From DTU098 sp964498525 (lineage in GTDB: Bacteria > Bacillota > Desulfotomaculia > Desulfotomaculales > Pelotomaculaceae): a DNA stretch of 64,000 bases. The DNA lies in assembly GCA_964498525.1 (NCBI GenBank), contig CAZCGU010000003.1, positions 241,702-305,701 of the forward strand, written 5' to 3'. The position numbers and the translations under genes are program-made. How positions within the stretch are numbered: the stretch's first letter is position 1; every line of letters starts with the position of its first letter. Below the pieces are notes generated by a model. That model did not search any database, had not been told where the DNA came from, and worked only from the letters and a program-made list of their open reading frames with translations. This document shows positions 7,992 through 16,185 of this stretch, piece by piece.

Positions 7992-10900
7992 ATGCGCGGC
8001 CTTTTGAAACCGCTTCTGTACGCACCCGGGCTGCAAAGTCTGGCCCGGGGGCTGGAAAATGATTATACGCGCCAGCAGGTTACCGGTCTTTCCGGTTCCC
8101 TGAAGAGCTGTCTCCTGGCTGGTCTGGCCGAAGTAGTGAAACCACTGCCGCTTTTAGTTGTTACCCCCGGGGAAAGGGAAGCCGGGGTTATAACGGAAGA
8201 GCTGATGGAGTTCCTGCCCGGTGTCGCGGTGCGGCAGTTCCCGGTCCTGCAGCTTTTACCTTACCAGGTTCTGGCCCAGAGTAAAGAACTGGCGGCCCAG
8301 CGCCTGCAGGTACTGGAGGGTCTCGCCGGGGGAGAGCGGATGATTGTTGCAGCCCCGGTGGAGGCCCTTCTGCGGCGCCTGGTCCCCCCGGAAGTATTCT
8401 GTGCGGGGGCCTTTAGTCTGGCCGTGGGCGACAGGGTGGACCTGAATAATCTCCTGGGACGGCTGCCGGACCTGGGCTACGAGCGGGTGGATTTGGTGGA
8501 GGGCAGGGGGCAGTACGCCTTGCGGGGGGGGATTCTGGATATTTTCCCCATGACTGCCCACAGGCCTTCCCGGCTGGAGTTTTTCGACGACGAGGTGGAC
8601 TCCATCCGCCGTTTCAACGCTTCCACCCAGCGGACAGAGGAAAAGGCAGCCAGCCTGACCGTCCATCCCGCCAGGGAACTGGTGTTCCGGCCGGGCGCCC
8701 GGGAGGCGGTCTTAGAGCTGGTGGAAAAAGAGTACAGGGAACAGGAGCGCAAGCTTAACCGGTCCGGCTCTGTCAAAGCCGTCCGGCAGCTTAAGGAAAA
8801 GTTCGGGGCGGCGTTTGCGGGCACTGAGGGCGGTTTTACCGGGCTGGAGCATTTTATTCATTATTTTCATCAGGAAAAAACTACCCTGTTGGACTATCTG
8901 CCGGCCGGGGCGCCTGTTTTTCTGGATGATCCGGCCAGGCTCAAGGAGGCTGCCTCTGCCATTGGGCGGGAGCGGGCGGATACCTACACGGGACTTTTGG
9001 GCAAGGGCAGCGTTTTGCCTTCCCAGCACCAGGCCTGGGTGGGATGGGAACGGCTGGAAGAAGCCCTGGCCGGACGGCGCGGCATCTACGCTTCTTTGCT
9101 GGGTCGTCAGCCCCAGCCGGCCCGGTTCCAAAACAGGGTTCATTTTACCGGAAAAACAATGCCCAATTTCATGGGCAACCTGAAAATACTGGCGGAGGAA
9201 ATACGTCACTGGCGCCAGGCCGGTAACGCGGTAATTATTCTGGTCGGCGGTTTCCAAAGGGCCCAGCAGCTTCTTCCCGCCCTCCAGGATGAACAGGTGG
9301 ACGCTTTTTACGCCGGGACTTTGGAAGGCCACGTCCGGGCTGGAAACGTGGTGATCACCACGGGCAGCCTGGGGGGCGGGTTTGAACTGCCCGACTGCAA
9401 ACTGGTGGTGCTTGCCGAAGCGGATTTGTACGGCCGGCGTAAAAAACCCCGGAGGAAGTGGCGGAAGACAGACCGCCTGGCGCCCTTTGTGGATATTAAA
9501 GAAGGCGATTATGTTGTTCACGTTAACCACGGCATCGGCCGCTATCTAGGGGTGGTTCCCCTGACCCTGGAGGGAATCCGGAAGGAGTACCTGCTTCTGA
9601 AGTTTGCGGGAGAGGACAAACTTTACGTTCCCGTTGATCAGGTGGGCCTGATCCAGAAATACCTGGGGGGCGAGGGTGAGGCGCCGCGTTTGTCCCGCCT
9701 GGGGGGGGCGGAATGGGTTCGGGCCAAGGGAAGGGTGCGCGAGGCAGTCAGGGAAATGGCCCGGGAGCTCCTGGCCCTGTATGCCGCCAGGGAAACAATG
9801 ACCGGCAACGCCTTTGGCCGGGACACCGTCTGGCAGCAGGAGTTTGAAGACGCCTTTCCCTTCGACGAAACCCCGGACCAGCTTCGTGCCGTGGAGGAGA
9901 TTAAAACAGATATGGAACGCCCCAGGCCCATGGACCGGCTTTTGTGCGGAGATGTGGGTTACGGCAAAACAGAGGTGGCTTTAAGGGCGGCTTTTAAGGC
10001 GGTGGTGGACGGGAAACAGGTGGCCCTGCTGGCCCCCACCACCATTTTGGCCCAGCAGCACTATAATACCTTCCGGGAAAGGCTCGCTGGTTATCCGGTA
10101 AGGGTGGAGGTCTTAAGCCGGTTCCGGACTCCCAGGGAGCAGCGGGAAGTTCTGCGGGAGCTGTTGCGGGGGACTGTGGACATGGTCATCGGTACCCACC
10201 GCCTGCTCCAGGAGGACGTACGCTTTAAGGATTTGGGCCTGTTAATTGTAGACGAGGAACAGCGCTTCGGGGTGGCTCACAAGGAAAGGCTTAAACTCCT
10301 GCGTAAAAACGTGGATGTCCTGACCCTTACCGCCACTCCCATCCCCCGCACCCTGCACATGTCCCTGGTGGGCATGCGGGACAGCAGTATTCTGGAAACA
10401 CCGCCGGAGGACCGCTATCCTGTCCAGACCTACGTCCTGGAGGAAGACCCGGTCCTGATCCAGGAGGCCGTCCGCCGGGAATTGGGCCGGGGCGGGCAGG
10501 TGTTTTTTGTCTACAACCGGATAGCCGACCTGGACCGGGTGGCGCTGTGGCTCCAGGAACTGGTTCCCGAAGCCAGGATTGCGGTGGCCCACGGCCAGGT
10601 ACGTGAAGATGAACTGGAGCAGGTGATGCTGGACTTTATGGGCGGGGAATACGACGTGCTGGTTTGTACCACTATTATCGAAAACGGCCTGGATATTCCC
10701 AACGTCAATACCCTGATTGTCAAGGAGGCCGGGATGATGGGCCTGGCCCAGCTTTACCAGCTCAGGGGCCGGGTCGGCCGTTCCAATCGCCTGGCCTACG
10801 CCTACTTCACCTTTAAAAAAGACAGAATACTGGGTGAGGCAGCGGAAAAACGGCTGGCTGCCATCCGGGAATTCACAGAGCTGGGTTCGGGTTTTAAAAT

Positions 10901-11576
10901 CGCCATGCGGGACATGGAAATCCGGGGCGCCGGGAACATCCTGGGGGCGGAGCAGCACGGACACATTGCCGCCGTCGGGTTTGACCTGTACAGCCGCCTT
11001 TTGGAGGAGGCCATCCAGGAAGCCAGGGGAGAGCAAAAAACCTCCAGAATAGAAACCACCATTGAGCTTCCGGTGGAAGCCTACATTCCTGAAACGTATA
11101 TTCCCGACCTTAATCAGAAGGTGGAGATCTACAAGCGCATAGCCGGCCTCGCTTCGCTGCCTGAATTGGGCGAAATGGAGGAGGAACTGGTGGATCGCTT
11201 CGGGGATCCGCCCGGACCGGTGGAAAACCTGCTGGCGGTGGCTAAAATAAGGGTCCTGGCCGCGGGTCTGAGGGTTAAAACAATAAGTCTCATACCCGGG
11301 CAGTTCCGCCTGTTGATTGGTCCCGGCCACCCCCTCACCGGTAACGACCTGGTGGCTGTTTCGGCCCGGTATCCCCACAGGGTGAAGTTCAATGCCGCCG
11401 GCGAGGACTTCGAAATAAAACTGCGCCTGGCGGGGGACGGCCGGGGCGACAGCAACTTCTTGCTGACTCAATTGGAAGACTTTTTGGATCTTCTGGGAAA
11501 CGGACAGGAAAAAGGGACCGGGGAGGACCTGCCCGAATCCTCCGGTGTTGTCACGGATCACAGAATTGAGATATAA
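7992..11576 (+). CDS. mfd: Transcription-repair coupling factor Mfd
   Basis: About 1194 residues, close to the usual 1150-1180. Mfd removes RNA polymerase stalled at DNA damage and recruits UvrA. Domains in order: N-terminal UvrB-like part with 'RGGILDIFPMTAHRPSRLEF'; RNA-polymerase interaction domain around residue 505 ('VVHVNHGIGRYLG'); SF2 translocase with Walker A 'GDVGYGKTEVALRAAF' near residue 653, 'DEEQRFGV' near 753, 'TLTATPIPRTL', and 'TTIIENGLDIPNVN' with 'QLRGRVGRS'; and the C-terminal TRCF domain. I use ATG 7992, with 'gaggggtg' at 7979-7986, rather than the ATG at 7977, which lacks a site. Confidence 0.96.
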   Translation: MRGLLKPLLYAPGLQSLARGLENDYTRQQVTGLSGSLKSCLLAGLAEVVKPLPLLVVTPGEREAGVITEELMEFLPGVAVRQFPVLQLLPYQVLAQSKELAAQRLQVLEGLAGGERMIVAAPVEALLRRLVPPEVFCAGAFSLAVGDRVDLNNLLGRLPDLGYERVDLVEGRGQYALRGGILDIFPMTAHRPSRLEFFDDEVDSIRRFNASTQRTEEKAASLTVHPARELVFRPGAREAVLELVEKEYREQERKLNRSGSVKAVRQLKEKFGAAFAGTEGGFTGLEHFIHYFHQEKTTLLDYLPAGAPVFLDDPARLKEAASAIGRERADTYTGLLGKGSVLPSQHQAWVGWERLEEALAGRRGIYASLLGRQPQPARFQNRVHFTGKTMPNFMGNLKILAEEIRHWRQAGNAVIILVGGFQRAQQLLPALQDEQVDAFYAGTLEGHVRAGNVVITTGSLGGGFELPDCKLVVLAEADLYGRRKKPRRKWRKTDRLAPFVDIKEGDYVVHVNHGIGRYLGVVPLTLEGIRKEYLLLKFAGEDKLYVPVDQVGLIQKYLGGEGEAPRLSRLGGAEWVRAKGRVREAVREMARELLALYAARETMTGNAFGRDTVWQQEFEDAFPFDETPDQLRAVEEIKTDMERPRPMDRLLCGDVGYGKTEVALRAAFKAVVDGKQVALLAPTTILAQQHYNTFRERLAGYPVRVEVLSRFRTPREQREVLRELLRGTVDMVIGTHRLLQEDVRFKDLGLLIVDEEQRFGVAHKERLKLLRKNVDVLTLTATPIPRTLHMSLVGMRDSSILETPPEDRYPVQTYVLEEDPVLIQEAVRRELGRGGQVFFVYNRIADLDRVALWLQELVPEARIAVAHGQVREDELEQVMLDFMGGEYDVLVCTTIIENGLDIPNVNTLIVKEAGMMGLAQLYQLRGRVGRSNRLAYAYFTFKKDRILGEAAEKRLAAIREFTELGSGFKIAMRDMEIRGAGNILGAEQHGHIAAVGFDLYSRLLEEAIQEARGEQKTSRIETTIELPVEAYIPETYIPDLNQKVEIYKRIAGLASLPELGEMEEELVDRFGDPPGPVENLLAVAKIRVLAAGLRVKTISLIPGQFRLLIGPGHPLTGNDLVAVSARYPHRVKFNAAGEDFEIKLRLAGDGRGDSNFLLTQLEDFLDLLGNGQEKGTGEDLPESSGVVTDHRIEI

Positions 11577-11753
11577 TGATTTTGGGTTTAACCCCGTGTT
11601 AAAAAATTTCCTCCCACAAGTCTTACTTTCCGCAGCGGAGCGGGGGGGGACGGCTAAGGGAAAAGAAATCATTGAACCGGTTATTCAGTCAAATAGAATA
11701 AGACCAAAGGGAATTAAAGGACCTTGGTCTTAGAAAAACCAGGGGGTTATTAT

Positions 11754-12755
11754 TTGAAATATTCATTTAAAGCCGCGTTTCCGATCCTTCTGGCGCTGCT
11801 GGCGCTGATCCTGACAGCCGGCTGCGGCAGCACGGGGAACAAAGAAGTTGTAGCCACGGTCAACGGCGAAAATATTTTTAGCGATGAGCTGGCCCAAAGT
11901 GTGGATAAAATGAAGGGCCTTTATGAAAAACAGGGGGCGGACTTCAGCGGGGATAAGGGGGCGTCCTTACTGGAATCCCTGCGAAAAGATATCCTGGAGC
12001 AGATGATTAATAACAAGCTGATGTCCCAGGAAGGAAGAAAACGGGGTGATTTGACGGCAGAACAGGTTCAGGAAACCATCCGGCCGTTCAAAGGACAATT
12101 CCCTTCCGAAGAACAGTACCAGGACTTTTTGGCCCAAACCGGGGTCAATGAGGAAGACGCGGCCTATATTCTGAACCTGCAGAGAACCTTGACCGGGGAT
12201 GTGCCGGCTGCAACCGAAGAGGAAGTCCGCCGGTATTACGAGGAAAACAAGGATATGATGAGCAGTCCCCAGCGGTTGCAGGTGCGTCACATCCTGTTCT
12301 TTATAAACGAGGGGGATAAGGGTTTTCCCTTCCGGCATACCGAAGCCGAAGCCAGAACCCTGGCCGAGGAAGCCATTGCGGAATTAAAGCAGGGGAGGGA
12401 TTTTGCCGATCTGGCCGGGGAGAAATCCGAGGACAACGGAACCCGGGCGGATGGCGGCCTCTTTATTTTCGCCGAAGGTGAAGCCGTGGAAGCCTTTGCC
12501 CAGGCGTCCCAGGCCCTGAAAGACGGTGAAATTACAACTGCGCCGGTCAAGACGGAGTATGGCTACCATGTGATTAAGCGTGAGCAAATAATTCCGGCCG
12601 GTGTGGAACCTTTCGAGAAAGTCCGGGCCCAGCTGACCGAGAAATTAACCAATGAAGCCCAGGAGATCCGGTTTAGCGAGTTTATGATGGAAACCAAAAG
12701 CAAAGCAGACATTTACAATAAACTTGCTGAAAAAGAGGTAAATGCCGCCAACTAA
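11754..12755 (+). CDS. PrsA/SurA-like peptidyl-prolyl isomerase lipoprotein
   Basis: About 333 residues. The N-terminus is a lipoprotein signal (basic, hydrophobic, then 'LTAGC'). A SurA/PrsA-type N-terminal helical region with 'VVATVNGENIFSDELAQ' leads to a parvulin domain: 'LQVRHILFF', 'GRDFADLAGEKSEDNG', 'GGLFIFAEGE' and 'GYHVIKREQII'. It should sit outside the membrane and help exported proteins fold, which fits the many surface proteins in this window. TTG 11754 is chosen because 'aggggg' at 11741-11746 precedes it; an in-frame TTG at 11724 has its purine tract only about 3 bases away. It follows mfd as in several Firmicutes, and it ends 120 bases before spoVT. Confidence 0.88.
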   Translation: MKYSFKAAFPILLALLALILTAGCGSTGNKEVVATVNGENIFSDELAQSVDKMKGLYEKQGADFSGDKGASLLESLRKDILEQMINNKLMSQEGRKRGDLTAEQVQETIRPFKGQFPSEEQYQDFLAQTGVNEEDAAYILNLQRTLTGDVPAATEEEVRRYYEENKDMMSSPQRLQVRHILFFINEGDKGFPFRHTEAEARTLAEEAIAELKQGRDFADLAGEKSEDNGTRADGGLFIFAEGEAVEAFAQASQALKDGEITTAPVKTEYGYHVIKREQIIPAGVEPFEKVRAQLTEKLTNEAQEIRFSEFMMETKSKADIYNKLAEKEVNAAN

Positions 12756-12804
12756 CAAGAAATAAGCAGAAGTTTGAAAAGTTTTTAAAGCGATTGGAAA
12801 AAAA

Positions 12805-12835
12805 TGAATAACTGAATCCCTCCTGATATATACTA
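12805..12835 (+). promoter_or_regulatory. Sigma-G-type promoter of spoVT
   Basis: 'TGAATA' at 12805-12810 and 'TATACTA' at 12829-12835 are separated by 18 bases. The consensus for the forespore factor sigma-G is TGAATA, 17-18 bases, CATACTA, so only one base differs. It lies 43 bases before the spoVT ATG. In Bacillus spoVT is a sigma-G gene, which agrees. Confidence 0.75.
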
Positions 12836-12878
12836 TCATAGACCCTGAAAAAAGCCGAAAAGGAGGGAAGGGAAATCA

Positions 12879-13439
12879 ATGAAAGCTACGGGCATTGTCC
12901 GACGTATTGATGACCTGGGAAGAGTTGTTATCCCCAAGGAAATTAGGAGAACGCTAAGAATCCGTGAAGGTGATCCCCTTGAAATTTTTGTCGACAGGGA
13001 AGGTGAGGTTATCCTCAAGAAATACTCGCCAATTGGCGAGCTGGGGGATTTTGCCAAAGAATATGCCGATTCCTTACACGAGGCTCTGGGTCATATTGCC
13101 TGCATTGCTGACCGGGACACCATTGTGGCTGTTTCCGGGGCGCCTAAAAAGGAGTATTTAAACAAGCCGGTCGGGGTTGCCGTTGAAAAGGTTATGGAAG
13201 AACGTAAAGCCGTGGTCATCAACAGCCCGGTTGAGGATCCCTTCTGCAAAGACTGCGCGATTATCGAGGATGGGGAGTGCAAGTATTCTTGTGAAGTGAT
13301 TGCCCCCATCATTGCGGAGGGGGACCCCATCGGGGCTGTTATCCTTGCTTCCAGGGAACCCGAGATAAAAATGGGTGAAATGGAGCTGAAGCTGGCCGAG
13401 ACTGCGGCTGGTTTCCTGGCCAAACAAATGGAGCAATAA
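12879..13439 (+). CDS. spoVT: Stage V sporulation protein T (forespore regulator)
   Basis: 186 residues. The N-terminal AbrB-type swapped-hairpin DNA-binding domain is 'TGIVRRIDDLGRVVIPKEIR' and 'REGDPLEIFVDREGEVIL'; the C-terminal half is a GAF-like domain with 'LGHIACIADRDTIVAVSGAP' and 'PIIAEGDPIGAVILASREPE'. SpoVT tunes sigma-G-dependent genes in the forespore. The ATG at 12879 has 'aaggaggga' in front. The gene is flanked by a sigma-G-like promoter (12805-12835) and a terminator (13444-13475), so it appears to be monocistronic. Confidence 0.96.
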   Translation: MKATGIVRRIDDLGRVVIPKEIRRTLRIREGDPLEIFVDREGEVILKKYSPIGELGDFAKEYADSLHEALGHIACIADRDTIVAVSGAPKKEYLNKPVGVAVEKVMEERKAVVINSPVEDPFCKDCAIIEDGECKYSCEVIAPIIAEGDPIGAVILASREPEIKMGEMELKLAETAAGFLAKQMEQ

Positions 13440-13443
13440 GCAA

Positions 13444-13475
13444 AGGTGGCCTCGCCAAAGGCCACTTAATTTTTT
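13444..13475 (+). terminator. Rho-independent terminator of spoVT
   Basis: Stem 'aggtggcc' (13444-13451) with 'ggccactt' (13460-13467), 8-base loop, followed by 'aatttttt'. It begins 5 bases after the spoVT stop. Confidence 0.85.
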
Positions 13476-13499
13476 GCGGAGCTTGCCCATATCTTAAGC

Positions 13500-13553
13500 C
13501 CCCGGGGATCATGAAGATCCTGAGGCGCCCCCTTCAGTGGGGCCTGTCCGGGG
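13500..13553 (+). ncRNA. Candidate three-way-junction RNA before yabN
   Basis: The sequence can form a closing stem 'ccccgg'/'ccgggg' (13500-13505 with 13548-13553), a second stem 'ggatc'/'gatcc' with a 5-base loop (13506-13520) and a third stem from 'aggcgcccc' and 'ggggcct' (13523-13545). The three stems meet at a compact junction. It lies between the spoVT terminator and the yabN start. I cannot match it to a riboswitch class I know. GC-rich DNA can form such pairs by chance. Confidence 0.4.
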
Positions 13554-13651
13554 AATTATAATCAGGTTTGCATACTGCATCCGGAGGCAGCTCAATCCCT
13601 TTTCAGCGAAGCCCGGGAAAATACTAAACAGTAAGAGGAGTTGTAAAAGTA

Positions 13652-15349
13652 ATGTCTGATCCCGCCAGAATAACCATTGCCGGACTGGGCGCCGGGGCGC
13701 CCGGCGACATCACCCTGGGCGCCTGGAAAGCACTGAAATCATCATCCTGTATCCTGCTCCGCACAGGCAGGCACCCGGTGGTAGAATGGCTGCGCCAGGA
13801 GGGAATAGCCTTTACCACCTTTGACGCCCTTTACGAGGAGGCAGCAGGCTTTCAGGAAGTTTACACCCGCATCGCCGGGGCGGTCCTCCGGGAAGCCCTG
13901 CGCCGGCCCGTATTATATGCTGTTCCGGGCCACCCCCTGGTTGCCGAGGAATCTGTCCGCCTCATCCTGGGAAGAGCGAAGCAGGAAGGCCTGCAGGTGG
14001 AGCTGCTGCCGGCGGTGAGTTTTCTGGATGCTGTTTTTTCAGCGCTCCGGTTGGATCCGGGAGGGGGTCTGCAGGTCCTGGACGGTCTTTCACTTCAGGA
14101 GAGGTCGCCCCTGCCCTCCCGTCCGGCGGTTATTGCCCAGGTTTACAGCCGCCTGGCAGCCTCCGAGGTAAAACTAACCCTGCTGGAGCTTTATCCCCCC
14201 GAACATCCCGTTACAGTAATAAAAGCAGCCGGGACGCCGGGTGAAGAAAGGATTGAGACTCATCCTTTGTTTGAAATAGACCGGCTGGATTGGATCGATC
14301 ATCTAACCAGCCTGTTCCTGCCCGAAATAGCGGGGAATGAGCCAGGGGGCGCGGAAGACGGGGGAAGAGCAGGTGAAACCGGGGATTGCTCCCGTTTTTC
14401 CGGTTTGGCTGAAATGCCGGACCCCGGCGATCCGCCGGACAGGGGAAAAACAGACGCCGGGGTCTGCGGGGGCGGCAATGGCGGTGGCTTCCCCGGGGAA
14501 CAGGGCGGCGCCGGGGATGAGTCCCGGGCAGCGGAATCAAGCGAATTAAACCAGCGCCCCGGTACCTGCCGCTACCCCCTGGACCCGCTGGTAAAAATTA
14601 TGGCCCGGCTGCGGGGCGGGGACGGCTGCCCCTGGGACCGGGAGCAGGACCACCGGTCTTTGAGGCCCTATCTTCTAGAGGAATCATATGAAGTTTTAGA
14701 GGCCCTGGACGAGGGGGATATGTATAAAATATGTGAAGAATTGGGAGACTTACTATTGCAAGTGGTCTTCCACGCCCAAATTGCCGCCGAAGAACGGTCC
14801 TTTGACCTGAACGATGTGGTGGCGGGCATAAGTGAAAAGTTAATTCGCCGGCATCCCCACGTTTTTGGCTCCCTTACCGCCTCCAACAGCCGCGATGTGG
14901 TTGTGCTCTGGGATAGAATTAAGGCCAAAGAAAGGGAGGGGGCTCCGGTAAAGAGTCTCCTGGCTGGCGTGCCGAAGTCCCTGCCCGCTTTGACCCGGGC
15001 CGCCAGGCTGCAAAAAAAGGCCGCCGGCGCGGGTTTTGACTGGCCGGACTACCACGGGGCCATGGATAAGGTCCGGGAGGAGCTGGCCGAGCTGGAAGCT
15101 GCCGCTGCCGGAAAAGAACCCTTGCGAATTGAAGAGGAAACAGGGGACTTGCTCTTTTCAGCCGTCAACCTGGCCAGACTGCTGGGTGTTGAGCCGGAGG
15201 TGGCCTTGAGCGGCACGTCGGCAAAATTCATCAGGCGATTTGAATATGTCGAAAAAATGGCCCGGCTGGCCGGCCGGGATTTGGGCCAGTGTACCCTGGC
15301 CCAGTTGGACAAGTGGTGGGAGGAGGCCAAAGACCTGGAAAGAATCTAG
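13652..15349 (+). CDS. yabN: Tetrapyrrole methylase-MazG pyrophosphohydrolase fusion (YabN)
   Basis: A 565-residue two-domain protein like Bacillus YabN (about 490). Residues 1-225 are a tetrapyrrole-methylase-like domain ('ITIAGLGAGAPGDITLGAW', 'VLYAVPGHPLVAEESVRLIL'). Residues about 310-565 are a MazG nucleoside triphosphate pyrophosphohydrolase with 'GCPWDREQDHRSLRPYLLEE', 'EELGDLLLQVVFHAQ', a second 'EEETGDLLFSAVNLARLL', and the C-terminal 'FIRRFEYVE'. MazG enzymes remove aberrant NTPs. The two domains are joined by an unusual linker of about 80 residues (225-310) very rich in Gly, Asp, Pro and Glu, likely disordered and absent from Bacillus. The gene sits in its usual place after spoVT. 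Confidence 0.93.
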   Translation: MSDPARITIAGLGAGAPGDITLGAWKALKSSSCILLRTGRHPVVEWLRQEGIAFTTFDALYEEAAGFQEVYTRIAGAVLREALRRPVLYAVPGHPLVAEESVRLILGRAKQEGLQVELLPAVSFLDAVFSALRLDPGGGLQVLDGLSLQERSPLPSRPAVIAQVYSRLAASEVKLTLLELYPPEHPVTVIKAAGTPGEERIETHPLFEIDRLDWIDHLTSLFLPEIAGNEPGGAEDGGRAGETGDCSRFSGLAEMPDPGDPPDRGKTDAGVCGGGNGGGFPGEQGGAGDESRAAESSELNQRPGTCRYPLDPLVKIMARLRGGDGCPWDREQDHRSLRPYLLEESYEVLEALDEGDMYKICEELGDLLLQVVFHAQIAAEERSFDLNDVVAGISEKLIRRHPHVFGSLTASNSRDVVVLWDRIKAKEREGAPVKSLLAGVPKSLPALTRAARLQKKAAGAGFDWPDYHGAMDKVREELAELEAAAAGKEPLRIEEETGDLLFSAVNLARLLGVEPEVALSGTSAKFIRRFEYVEKMARLAGRDLGQCTLAQLDKWWEEAKDLERI

Positions 15350-15467
15350 AAAAATCCAGGGAAAGACGATAAAAAATACAGGAATCATTTTCTTGGCGGG
15401 AGGAACTGAAAGAAATATCGCGAATAATATGGGGACTGGGTTCATTATTTCTTTTAGGAGGGGTTAT

Positions 15468-15743
15468 ATGAATAAGGCAGAATTGATTTCGAACGTTGCC
15501 GAAAAAACAGAATTGACCAAAAAAGATGCTGAAAAAGCCGTAACCGCGGTTCTGGATACCATTGGCGAAGCCTTATCCAGGAGCGACAAAGTTCAGCTGG
15601 TCGGGTTCGGTACGTTTGAAATCAGGGAAAGAGCGGCCCGCAAGGGGAGAAACCCGCAGACCGGGGAGGAAATTAATATCGCTGCCGCCCGGGTTCCCGT
15701 TTTTAAAGCCGGCAAAGCGCTCAAAGACGCGGTAGTTAAGTAG
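15468..15743 (+). CDS. hup: HU family DNA-binding protein
   Basis: A 91-residue HU protein: 'MNKAELISNVAEKTELTKKD', 'VQLVGFGTFEIRERAARKGR' and 'NPQTGEEINIAAARVPVFKA'. It is a dimeric, non-specific DNA-bending chromosome protein. ATG 15468 is preceded by 'taggagggg'. Its insertion between yabN and rqcP is seen in several Peptococcaceae and Clostridia. Confidence 0.97.
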   Translation: MNKAELISNVAEKTELTKKDAEKAVTAVLDTIGEALSRSDKVQLVGFGTFEIRERAARKGRNPQTGEEINIAAARVPVFKAGKALKDAVVK

Positions 15744-15883
15744 ATTTAACCGGGTGGACCAGGATGCCGCTGATACGAGGCGCCATAAGAACGAAAATGC
15801 AGCTTGCGGTGTGGTTTCCGGGTAGATAATCCGGTTGCCATAATCTATTATTTACCAGGGCCAAAAGGACGGTGGCCGCAAAC

Positions 15884-16135
15884 GTGCGTCTTGACAAATT
15901 TCTTAAAACTTCCCGCGTGATCAAGCGGCGGACCCTGGCCAAGGAAGTTTGTGACCGCGGCCAGGCGGAAATAAACGGCCGGATTGCCAAGGCGGGGACC
16001 GAGGTTAAACCAGGTGATGTCCTGTTAATCCGTTTTGGCAGCAAAAACTTAAAAATCGAGGTCGTCTCCGTCCGGGAAAACGTCCCGGCCAAACTTGCCG
16101 CCGAAATGTACAGGCTTATCGAAGAAACTACATAA
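15884..16135 (+). CDS. rqcP: S4-domain ribosome quality control protein RqcP (YabO)
   Basis: About 83 residues made almost entirely of one S4 RNA-binding domain: 'RLDKFLKTSRVIKRRTLAKE', 'GQAEINGRIAKAGTEVKPGD' and 'VLLIRFGSKNLKIEV'. RqcP works with RqcH on stalled 50S subunits to add C-terminal alanine tails. GTG 15884 is preferred because it begins directly at the conserved RLDKFLK; a GTG at 15872, giving four more residues, lies too close to 'aaaagga' (15863-15869). It is followed after 50 bases by the SpoIID-like gene. Confidence 0.92.
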   Translation: MRLDKFLKTSRVIKRRTLAKEVCDRGQAEINGRIAKAGTEVKPGDVLLIRFGSKNLKIEVVSVRENVPAKLAAEMYRLIEETT

Positions 16136-16185
16136 AAGAAGCCCCTTCAGCCCAGAATATATAAAAAAGGCGGGAGGGGTATTTT

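Noticed and set aside
10242..11672. A 476-codon open frame on the minus strand opposite mfd
   Set aside because: It is antisense to highly conserved mfd helicase codons, has no family motif and results from GC-rich codon use.
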